A stretch of 64,000 bases of DNA from Trema orientale (lineage: Eukaryota; Streptophyta; Magnoliopsida; Rosales; Cannabaceae): positions 432,379 through 496,378 of the forward strand of contig JXTC01000085.1 in the NCBI GenBank assembly GCA_002914845.1. Direction: 5' to 3'. The position numbers and the translations under genes are program-made. Shown here in pieces: positions 11,285 to 22,020 of this stretch. Under the pieces are notes generated by a model that worked only from the letters and a program-made list of their open reading frames with translations, had not been told where the DNA came from and did not search any database. Numbering within the stretch: position 1 is the stretch's first letter; each line of letters begins with the position of its first letter.

Positions 11285-11440
11285 TTATGGCCCAATGCTA
11301 CAATCCCAACAATATCCTACTTGCATTAAAATAAATATGATATGTTGTGTAACCCTATACTCCTCAATACCTTCAAAACTCTTCACTAGCAATGTTTTGG
11401 TGAATGAATCAGATAAATTATCTGCTGATTCGATTTTGCA
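11285..11440 (-). pseudogene. Ty1/copia pol 3'-end remnant (RNase H tail)
   Basis: Read on the minus strand this stretch resembles the end of copia polyproteins. A SADNLSDSFTK-like block, corresponding to the family's 'ADxxTK' motif, is followed by a block like SFEGIEEYR. The frame is kept for about 45 residues with damage. No LTR could be assigned to it. Confidence 0.45.
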
Positions 11441-13102
11441 TTTTCTTGCACTCCTACACAATCTCTCAAATGAGATGATACTTTCTATCTATAATATTTT
11501 TCCTATAATATGATTTCATGGATCATTTGAATTTTCCACTTTTCTATTGTTATCACATTAAAGTATTGTTGGGGGTGCTTTATGATATAACAATAGATCG
11601 TGATATTTAATGGGTTCTGTTTGTTTAAATTGCTCGAACAACTGATTTTTTATTCAAAAACCTTAATCATGACTGGCTAGTATGTAAGGATATACCATAC
11701 TCCTCATCAAGCAGGTTCTTCTATAGAATAGGGTTAGGAAATAAAGTACAACATACGTATTACAAAGTAATTGGAAGTGTTTCGGAATCATAGTGAAAAT
11801 TGGTGAATGAGAGAAAACTAAGTGAAATTACTTGAATCCCATTGTACAGTTTAAGAAACTTTGGTAGAGTGTTTATGGTCAGTAAACATCAAAATGAGCT
11901 ATAGAGTGAGATTTTGGTAGTGCATGGTTTACTTGACTCTTGAATAGGTCAGATGAAAAAAATTGGAGAGAAGATAGTATAATATGCTATTGATAAGGTT
12001 TCAAAATAAGTAATGGAATTTTGGGCAGAGGATGGTTTAGTTGGATTTGAGATGGGTATTAAAAAGAACACTAACAAGATAAGCAGGGCTTAGATGGAAG
12101 GTACATATGTTATATTGTATATTACATATAAGGTGCATATATGGTTAATAGGCTCTTACAATGAAATATAGAGTTTTGGCAAGCGATGATTTAATAGAGC
12201 TGGAATGGGTTATCAAGAAAGAGCGCAGACCAAATAAAAAGGATTAGAAGGAAGATATGAGTATTTCTTACCTCTGGGAGTTAGAATGGATTGTGAAAAA
12301 GTATGGATAAGAGACTAGAGGGAGAATTAGGGCATTTTTCGACCTTTAGGATTCCCTCCTTTTCCAACAAGGGGCTCCTTTTTGTAGCTAATTTTTCTTA
12401 GTCAAGACAAAACAAGAGTCATCAAGAATCTTTCATTTGAGCAAGGTTTTAGACTTCTTTTTCCTTCCAGCTTTTCTTTAAAGCTAAGAATGGTAAGTTC
12501 ATTAAATGGTGAATAAGATTAGACACTTGTGCTTGTAAGTTGAGAAACTAATTGGCAAAATAAGGTACTGATGGGTTTCTTTTCACTTCTAGCCAATAAT
12601 TTAATTAGAAGATTATGGGCTCTCTAAGTAAACTATATTTCTCAGTTAAATTATTAATGGGACTTCACTAAATTTTGTATCTTTCATTATATAACTTACT
12701 AATGAATCCATTGCATCTGTGGCTTGGGTCCACGGGCCACTTCATAAGCGTGAATTATTGCGTGTTCATATAAGACCACATGTATATAATGTGTTGTATG
12801 CGTCAATTTGTATGTTTTGCATTTATGGCATTGCATATATATATTTTTATTCATTTTTCTTTAGCATGACAAATTACATGAGTATACTGGTATGTTACAT
12901 AAGAGCTTAAATGGTGTATTATTGTGCGTACAAAATAACGAGTTTTCTTGGCATGACATGAAGCATGTTGTATTCAGCACTAGTATATGCGTGATATTGA
13001 CTTGCATATAGCATAAATTCATTTAGCATGAAATAGCCGATCTTGTATGATTAATGGCGTAAGTGTATAATAATACATGTGGGATACGTGGACTCATACC
13101 CA
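11441..13102. other. Intergenic, probably worn retroelement sequence
   Basis: No gene recognised. Parts near 11.6-12.5 kb look like non-coding transposon sequence but carry no readable ends. The 63-codon ORF at 12719-12910 is rich in Tyr, Ile and Phe, has no known domain and is not accepted. Confidence 0.35.
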
Positions 13103-13111
13103 TTAATATTT

Positions 13112-13402
13112 GGGGCTTATAGAAATATGACCAAATTTCGGGCCCAATTTAAGTAAATATCCATTTGTCAAATGTTATAGCAAAATGTCCGATATATATG
13201 TTTATATACTAAGTGTAAAATTTTATATACCAAATACGAAAAATTATATACCCAGTACATTTCAATACAGTAGCTGAAATTGGTAGATAGACATATCTAC
13301 TAAGTGTAAAAATACATATACCTGAACATTTAGCTATAAAATTTTAAAAATGGACATCTACTTAATCAAATTTAAAATATTGGTCATCTACCTAAATTTC
13401 TG
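13112..13402. mobile_element. 291-bp MITE, copy 1, 9-bp target-site duplication
   Basis: Starts GGGGCTTATAGAAATATGAC and ends CACCTAAATTTCT-type sequence (here CTACCTAAATTTCTG). It is flanked by a perfect 9-bp repeat TTAATATTT (13103-13111 and 13403-13411). The same 291-bp sequence recurs at 53588-53878. The termini share only a loose inverted motif (ATGACCAA near both ends). A 9-bp duplication is typical of Mutator-like elements, so a MULE-related MITE is likely. Confidence 0.85.
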
Positions 13403-13411
13403 TTAATATTT

Positions 13412-14930
13412 GCTCATGCACACAAGGACCCAATATGCATAATAAATTTTTGGGCCTTGTACCTAGTCAGTTTCATTTTTACCTCTAACAAGCATCACAG
13501 CTTTGCTCGGCTTCCATCATGGAATATGCGATACAAAATTAATTAATACTTCTCCAAATGGTAGCTCCTCAAAATAAAGGTCATTGTGGGATAAAATTGA
13601 AAAAGAAAAGAAAAAAGAAAAAGGAATTTAGAGGAGTACGACAAAATGAAAGGAAAATATTAAATAATTTTCATATCAATAGTTAGTATTATGGTTAATT
13701 AATGACCTTGTAATCACTTAATGACATTGTGATTTAACGGTCACTTGATCACTTGGCCAATAACTCTAACATAATTAATATGAGAGGATAATTATATTTT
13801 TATATCTTACATATTGAGACTGTTTGTTTAGTTTATACTTTATGTTTTAGTTATTATCAACATTGACATTCATATTTAGAATTTGTGACAAATTTATACT
13901 CTCTCTAAATTATATATAAATTTTTGCCAGAATACCCTTAAAAGTTTAAATATATATATCTTAAAAGAAGTCAAATTTAAATTTATACAAAATTCGTAAA
14001 GTTTTTTTTTAATTATGTTTAAGTTTTGTAGGTTTTTGCATTTTAAAGATCTTTTAGCTATTAATTTTCAATTTAAATTAAATATTAAAATATATAGTGT
14101 TAAAGTTTAAAAAGATATTTTTGTAAAATCAATAGTCAAAATTAGTGTTTGACCCAAATAAGATATAAATTTGTTATAAATTTCAAGTATGTAGGTCGTT
14201 GATAATAATTAGAACACAAAGTATAAATTGAACAAATATTCAAAATGTAAGTACGAGCCATGACCCTCTTACTCACTGTAAAAACTGGAAAAAAAGAAAA
14301 AAAAGGAAATTAGAAATCTATATTTTCAATTAGTTTCCAAAAACGTGATATTATTTAAAAAAAATGTAAAAGAAAAAGAAAAATGATAGTCCAATCCAAT
14401 AGTAATGTCCGAGTAAGCCCAAATGTCCATATTCACCAAACGGGCAAGTCCAACATATCAAAGCACCTTACAAACCCAGAATGAGCGGTGGCTCAACCAA
14501 AATTGTCTATGACTCGTTCGTTCTCTTTCTCAAACTGAGTTATTAGACTTTTCCAACGGGCAAACAATGTTTTCTTCATAAACAAACAGAATTGAAAAAA
14601 AAAACAAACAGAATTGAAACTTCACTCTCAAATTCTGTAGTACAACAATCCCAAAATCAGTTTTCACTTTTTGAAAAACATTTATATTAATTACGATACA
14701 CAATATTATTTTCTCTATTATTCCGACCGTTGTCATTTCCTAAAAACATACATCACGTAAAAAGACCCCCAGTATTTGGGCATGTATGCCACTTACTCTG
14801 TTACCCAATATCCAAGTCCTTAAAAAGGAGCCAAAATCTGAAAATATTGAAATTGTGGGGGGAAAAAAGAAAAAACTTCTGAGCTGACCCATTAATACCC
14901 AGTTTGGAAGCTATCACGACAACGACAATT
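13412..14930. other. Intergenic, upstream of ADA2a
   Basis: AT-rich with A-runs. No gene is seen; the 68-codon ORF at 14530-14736 (minus) has no features. The last few hundred bases should hold the ADA2a promoter, but no clear TATA box stands out. Confidence 0.4.
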
Positions 14931-15065
14931 TGGGTTTTAATTCTAAGCACAGAACAGATACTCAGTATCTCGTCTTCTCTTCTTGTCTGTGGTAGAAGAT
15001 ACCCATTACCGAGTATCTTTTGGTTTTGGGTTTAAGCAGAGAGACCTCAACTCCAGAAATCAACA

Positions 15066-18000
15066 ATGGGTCGTTCTCGTGGAAATTTTCACTCCCCTGA
15101 CGAGGACGCCACTCAAAGGTCTTTTTACTTTTAAATTTTTGTTAACCAAAGTTTTGACATTTTCCCGTTTCAATAATTTCGTCTTTCGAGTCCCATTTCA
15201 TTTTGAAGTTGTTGTCTCGAGTTCGTTGAGGGTTTAGATTTTTTCTGTTGCGGTTTTGAGTAGTGGGTTTTGTTGTTAGCCGAGTTATTTCGTGCTTAAT
15301 CGAATTTTCAGTTTTGAAGAAAACGGTTTGAACTCGAAGTTGCATTAAGAGTAGAAATGTAGGATATAACTGGTACGAACACATGCTACACTTGAACTTA
15401 GCGCTGAGAAAAAGTATGGTGTTAGAAATGCAAAATTTAGAATAAAGTTTGGTATTCCGGGCGCAAATCTTTGTTTCCGAGCATTCTTATCCCAAATTCA
15501 TGTTTATATGGGTAATCCTCGAAAGAATTCTTTGTTTTCTGCTCATGTGAGCGAGCGAATATGTTTTAGTGAATTCTTATATGACTTGTATAACCCCTTG
15601 TCTCTTATCATGGAACCACTATTCATCGTCTAATTTGGTTGCTGTGGTTTAACCATTTTGCTTTTTATTATTGGCGTACTTGCTTAGTTTCACCTGAATA
15701 TCCACTTTTGGTCCTCCAGATCAAGGAGAAAGAAAAATGCATCCAGCGGAGAAAATTTAGAATCTGCCACTGCAGGTACTTTTACCCCACTTGTATTTCC
15801 TTGTTGAATAGGTATAGAAGGCACAATAGATTTATGTTTTTTATTAATACGCTGGGGTCATTGTTTATATTTGAAAACTCTGTTGGTTAAGCCACATTCT
15901 ATGTTCACCCACATTACAGCACCGTATAAATGCCAAAACTTAAAACGACGAAGATAGATTAAGTTGAGGACTTGAGGTTCAATCATAATTAGCATGTCTA
16001 TAAATTTTGATAAGGGTAACTTCGCAACAAGATCTTTGCTCAAGTGGATTGAGAAAAACTTTTAGAAGGGAAAACATATAAAAATTGTATTGATTTATGT
16101 CATCTCAAGTTCTTCTCTGACATAGGGTTAGAAACATACAGTGGGTAAATTATATGCTCTATCAATAAACTGGTTTTATCTTTTAACAGCATAAGCATCA
16201 GAGATATTTTTTTTTTTTTTTTTTTCAGTTTTCTGCATTTTGTTTTGAAATTCTCCCTTTTTTCCTTTTACTTCTTTTTTCCCCTTAATGTTTCGTTTTT
16301 TGGAGTTAGGTCAAGGGACTAGTGAAGGGAAGGCTTTATACCATTGCAATTACTGCAACAAGGACATTACAGGAAAGATCCGAATCAAGTGTTGCACGTG
16401 TGCCGATTTTGATCTATGTATAGAGTGTTTTTCTGTTGGAGCTGAGGTGACACCTCATAAAAGCAATCACCCTTACAGGGTTATGGTCAGTAATGTTTTT
16501 TAAGTGAATTTTTTTCCTTTTAATAGCTTGCTGACTTGGGTGGTTTAGGTTATTAATAGAAGCACCAAATCAGTTTTTATTTTTTATTTTTATTTTTATA
16601 TTTTTGTTTTGGTGATATCATGGAATAAAATTTCCTGTTTAGCAATCTTTAAGAGCTCAAACATTACTTCTTTTTTTTTTTTTTTTTTTTAAGTTGTATT
16701 TAATTTTTTATTTGTGGATTTTTAAGTTGAGAGTAAGTTTTTGTAGAACTGTTTTCTTGTACTTGCCTTTAAAACTTCTGTTAGATATTCAAAAAGTTAT
16801 TGTTTGAACGGGTTATCCATGTGTAGAAAGAATATCCAAGAAACAGCTTGTTCTTTTCCCCTTCAAATATCATGTCAAAAAAGTTTGTTGTTGAGTTTAA
16901 GATCAGTTATGATCCTTTTTCGCTAATGGAAACTAAAGGACATAATATTCTTCCTTCCCTATACCTGATGTTTCTATGTATTTTCATTTAACAGGATAAT
17001 TTATCTTTCCCTCTTATCTGCCCTGATTGGAATGCAGATGATGAGATACTACTTCTAGAGGTACTTTTGATTTCTTTTATTCCCTTGTGCTTCATACTAC
17101 TCTGGAAAAGGGGGAATGCGTAATGATGTGTGTTTTATCCAATTTTAATTTTGTTGTTTTCCTTGTACTAGGGAATTGAAATGTATGGCTTGGGAAACTG
17201 GCTTGACATTGCTGAGCATGTGGGCACAAAGAGTAAAGAACAGTGTATTAATCACTACTCAAACGTATACATGAACTCCCCGTTCTTTCCTCTTCCGGTA
17301 TGATACATTTTGTGATGATCAATGCTTTTCCTAATAGCCACTTTTCATGAAAGTAATTGATTTTCTGAATGTAATTATCCAAGGACATGACTCATGTTGT
17401 TGGAAAAAATAGAAAGGAGCTTCTCGCTATGGCTAAGGGGCACAGTGAGGAAAAGAAAGGTTTGTGAGAAAATTTTCCTCTAATTATTTCCCTTTTATTT
17501 TAATTATTTTCCTATTCTTCTTACATTATGCAGTACTTATTCACCAGAAAGGGGAAAAAAAAGAAAAAGAAAAAAAGAACTATAGTATTGTATATCTGCA
17601 TATAGGATGATGGATGCAGCGGTGATTTAAGGTCATAGTCTATCAGTCAGTCGCACTATGTAAATAAATGTACCCCGTAATATTAAGAGTAAATGAGAGG
17701 TGTAGCATGGCTTGTCTGTGTTTATTTGGTCAATATTAGTAGTTTTTATCTACTTTTTCCCTAAAAGATACTTAAAATAAATGGAAAGGAGATGTTGTCG
17801 TTAGAATGACTTGGAAGTTAGATACCTGGCAGTTTATATGCGACTTCAGTCTGTTTTAATTGCCTGGGACGTTATTTATAACTTTTCTTTTTCTTGATAT
17901 TTCTTCTATCTAATTTCCACCACTTCACAGGATTGCCCATGATTGCAGAACTTAATTTAAAAGAAGAATCTCCATTTTCTCCTTCAAGGATCAAGTATGA

Positions 18001-18787
18001 CTACCATACCCCTTAATAGAAATATTATATCAGATTCTTAATTCACCTATGTTGTTTGAATTTCCTCGTACTCAGAATTGAAGATTCACACAAAGTTGGT
18101 TCCTCAAGCCGTTTACTGTCTAGCTTAAATACTGGTTAGGAAAATACAATTCTAGACTATTGGCGTTCAATTTTATCCATAAGGTTTATTGTTTAGACCC
18201 TTTACTTTCTTATACTTCAAATGCAGACTCAGGGCCTCGTTCTGGTGGCATAAATGTTGTAGCAACTGCACCTAACAAGAAGCCCAATGTAACCCAGGTT
18301 AAAGATGGTCCTGGTATTGTAAAAGTTGAAGGTACAATTTAGTGCATCTTGAGTACAAATGTTTGCTAGCATTACATTTCTTTTTTTCTTTTCGTCTGTG
18401 TGTGTATATGTAGTTATAAGTAAAATATACACCAACCGACACAGTTTTATGGGAATCCATTGCGGAGTTAGTAGGAATGAGTTTCCTGCTGCTGTAACCC
18501 GAACACAGCCAACAGACTGATACTAGTTTAAACATACGTATTCAGTTTAAGTTTTCACGATTTTAGTAGCTAGTAACACAATATTTTGAGACCGTTGCCG
18601 TGGTGTTATTATTCTTGCCAAGTTTGTATGAACTTCTTGCATAGCAAAATTACTGGTTATGAGCCTACTTCTGAGTTCTAGGTTAGATAAACTTTTAGCT
18701 TAATCAATCATGGAAAGGAGAATTGGCTGTTGCAGGAAAAAAGTGCACACTGTTCAAGAGGTTATATAAACATGTATAAAATCGTCC

Positions 18788-18873
<86 letters not shown>

Positions 18874-20770
18874 CAATGCATACATTGTCTTTCCTGTTCA
18901 TATCAGTAACTGTTTTTCTTAGTTTCTTATCAAAAAAATATCAGTAACTGTTTCAGCATCCACTTTTAAATAATAGGATGCTAATTAATTTGGTGAGGTT
19001 CTATGGTTCAATTTGGCAAAATATAAAATGCCAAGATCTGTTTGTTTTGTGCCACTGGCAGATCCTCAGGCAGACAGGAACTTTATAGGGAAGAAACCAA
19101 TTTCCGGGAATGAGGGTTCTTCCTTGGTCGAGTTGAGTGGTTATAACCCCAAAAGACAGGAGTTTGATCCTGAATATGATAATGATGCTGAGCAGTTGTT
19201 GGCTGACATGGAATTCAAGGAGGCTGACACTGAGGAAGAGCGTGACCTGAAGTTGAGGGTGCTGCGTATATACACAAAGAGGTGGGTTGCCAGAAAATTG
19301 ATTTTCATACTTTTTTTGTCAGAAGCTGGTAACTGTCGGGTTAGATGTTTGTTCTAACCAAAAACTTACGAGTTGTCTTTCTAGCTTGGCTTTAAAATGG
19401 AAGTTAAGAAAAGTAAATTGGAGAGGAATTTATTGATTAGCATGAAAACATATTGAAGTTGTGATGGCAATTTTTCATCGCGATACTCTTAGTTTTGGCC
19501 TTTGATAGCTTCATCTTTCTATAGACCGTTAAAATAGAGGAAATGAAAATTTCTTGTTTGTCTGTATATTCCAGTCATGAATGATTTCAGGTTCATACAA
19601 AGTCTTATAGATACAAATAAAAATGAATGCAACAGTGTGCTGCATAAATTATCGTTTGTTCTTACTTTTCAAGGGATACTAAGAGAAGAGTGCCTTTTTT
19701 AATAATAATAAAAAAAAAATCTCTGCACATGCTCTTGCGGCTGACATAAACTTGTTGGCAGGCTAGATGAGAGAAAGCGTAGGAAGGATTTCATACTGGA
19801 CAGAAATTTGTTATATCCGAACCATTTTGAGAAGGACTTGTCACCTGAAGAGAGGGCAATATGTCGACATTATGATGTCTTCATGCGTTTCCATTCTAAG
19901 GAAGAGCATGAAGAATTGCTTCAGACGGTCATTTCAGAGCATCGAACTCTAAAAAGAATTCAAGAACTCAAGGTATGGTACATTATTGTTATTGGATATC
20001 TGTATGTACATGGTCTCTTTGCATTATGTCTAAACTGGTGTGCTTAAAACCTAACTTGCTTCTGCCATAACAAATTACTGGAAATCTGCCTATTTTTCTC
20101 TTATAGACTACTACACTACGTTGTTTATGCAGGAGGCCCGGGGTGCTGGTTGTCGCACATCAGTTGAGGCAGAAAGATTTCTCGAACAGAAAAGGAAAAG
20201 GGAAGCAGAAGAAAATGCTCGTGGAACAAAGGAAAGTGCTCATGTTGGTCCAAGCAGTCAAGGAGGTCCCAATGCATACATGGCCTCTGAGTTAACTGCC
20301 AAGGACACAAATTCAAGACCAGCCGGACGGGTGACTTTAAACCCTATTGGAGATATGGATGTAATGGGCTTTAATGGTGCAGATCTACTGTCTGAAGCTG
20401 TAAGCATTTTTTATTTTTTTTAATTTTTTTCCTTTAGTCATCAGTAAACATTGCTTCGCTTGAAATTGCCTCGGCTCTTGAATTAGACCACACGTTAATA
20501 TCTCAACACTTTAAGTTGATCGTCTGTTTTTAAGTTAGTAATGCTTCCTATGAACAATCTACTTTGATGCCTTGGCAGGAGAAACGGTTATGTAGCGAGA
20601 CCAAGTTACCTCCGCCCGTTTATCTTAAGATGCAAGAGGTTATGTCAGTTCAGATTTTTAGCGGCAATATCACAAAAAAATCTGATGCTCATCATCTGTT
20701 CAAGATTGAACCTAGTAGAATTGACAGGGTTTATGACATGCTCGTCAAAAAGGGAATTGCGCAGCCATGA
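15066..20770 (+). CDS. ADA2A: Transcriptional adaptor ADA2a (SAGA-type co-activator)
   Basis: Adaptor subunit that binds the GCN5 histone acetyltransferase and supports acetylation of nucleosomal H3 in the nucleus. Thirteen coding exons, all GT-AG: 15066-15118, 15720-15775, 16310-16485, 16995-17060, 17172-17297, 17384-17459, 17931-17994, 18076-18134, 18227-18331, 19062-19281, 19762-19972, 20133-20399, 20579-20770. They total 1671 bp, giving 556 aa. A ZZ zinc finger begins with CNYC at residues 49-52 and continues CCTC...CIEC. A SANT/Myb domain follows (about 104-155, with DWNADDEILLLEGIEMYG). The central ADA domain contains DNDAEQLLADMEFKEAD and the KRLDERKRRKDF block. A SWIRM domain ends the protein (about 493-556). 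The length and the MGRS start fit ADA2a better than the shorter ADA2b. Exon borders come from splice sites and unbroken frame; no transcript was available. Confidence 0.95.
18790..18872. repeat. Compound microsatellite (TC)n(TA)n in ADA2a intron 9
   Basis: About 26 TC repeats (18790-18842) run directly into about 15 TA repeats. Likely length-polymorphic; no function is implied. Confidence 0.95.
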
Positions 20771-20904
20771 AGCCATCTGATCATGCTTTTCTCCATCTCT
20801 TTTGTATATTTTCATTATCATCTCTACCCATTTTGTCAAAGGAAAAAAAATTATTTCCTGTCTAAAAAATGTGACATGAGGAATTCAATCCAACTAGATT
20901 AAAG

Positions 20905-20908
<4 letters not shown>

Positions 20909-20945
<37 letters not shown>
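20909..20945. repeat. (TC)n microsatellite downstream of ADA2a
   Basis: A run of about 18 CT units with one TTT break, 140 bp after the stop codon and possibly within the 3' UTR. Confidence 0.9.
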
Positions 20946-20946
<1 letters not shown>

Positions 20947-22020
20947 ACATATATAAATGGGGGAAAATGGATGAGAGTGCAGTACTCTTCAGCACTGCAA
21001 TTTCCGGGATACCAATGGATTTGACAAGTGCATGGCTACAGAAATGCAATGGGCACCGCTAACTCTTTTGCCAAGACCTCTGCCGCCCCGAGACTGATCT
21101 CCAAAATCATAGGTTTATCATCCAAGTAGACCGGGAAGTTTATAATTTGTCTTTTGCCTTGTCCTCGGTAACTTGGAAGTTGTAACTTTTACTAGGTTTG
21201 TGAAGTAATTAAAGAGAGTCTAATCAAGTTTGAGCAAATTTCTCCATTGTTATTGTCAAGTACAATAAACCATGTAGCAAGTTTATCGGCAAAAACTGAC
21301 CCACAAGGAGACAAAATTGTTTGGAGTACCTGTGCTCGATTGATTATACGTACTCGCTTAGATAAATCCAAGCAAAGCTTCACTGGTCCAGAACTACTCG
21401 ATTGATTGGACGTACTCGCTTAGATAAATCCAAGCAAAGCTTCACTGGTCCAGAACCCACAAAGCAAGTATCATATGGAACCTGATTTGTTCATTCATGA
21501 TATTGAAACTGAACTTTCGGTTTCAGCACCCGGTGTCCAAAGACCAGAAAAAGACAAATGTTAAAAAGACATCAAACTGAACTAGACAATGATAAGACAT
21601 CATCTTTAACTGAAATCTGGAACTAGTTTTATTCACCCAAACAAAACTTCTAAGCTTTAAATTTAAACTCAAAAAGGTCATGCCTAAGTATAAAACTAAC
21701 TATACTTCGGAAAAGAAAATACTGTAGTTTGAAGGGTGCATATACACATTCTCAGTTAACTCAGAACAATGAGCTCTTACCGTCAGCCTGACATTTAACC
21801 ATGAAATTGATACTTTCGATCCCACAACACTTGAATCTACCGGGTATATATTCCTGTACACCAGCCAATTCTTTTAATGTTAGAAAAATCTTGGGCATTA
21901 TCCTGTATAACCCCACGCCAACATTTCAGTCTTTTCTACAAAAACAATGAACCCTGCCTTTCAGAGTTAATTACCAAACTTGATCTTCAACCCAGTACCC
22001 GCTAAAATGACCACTTATGG
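20946..22020. other. Convergent intergenic region between ADA2a and the BAH/Agenet gene
   Basis: Holds the 3' flanks of two convergent genes, 1.25 kb apart from stop to stop, and a 62-bp tandem duplication. No additional coding sequence was recognised. Confidence 0.5.
21335..21458. repeat. 62-bp tandem duplication
   Basis: Two head-to-tail units, 21335-21396 and 21397-21458, start CTCGATTGATT and end CTGGTCCAGAAC plus 2 bp. They differ at only a few positions (ATA/GGA near the start, TA/CC at the end), so the duplication is young. Confidence 0.92.

Noticed and set aside
14983-15237. 84-codon ORF overlapping the ADA2a start
   Set aside because: Different frame from the ADA2a exon starting at 15066; it reads through the exon 1 donor and has no known domain.
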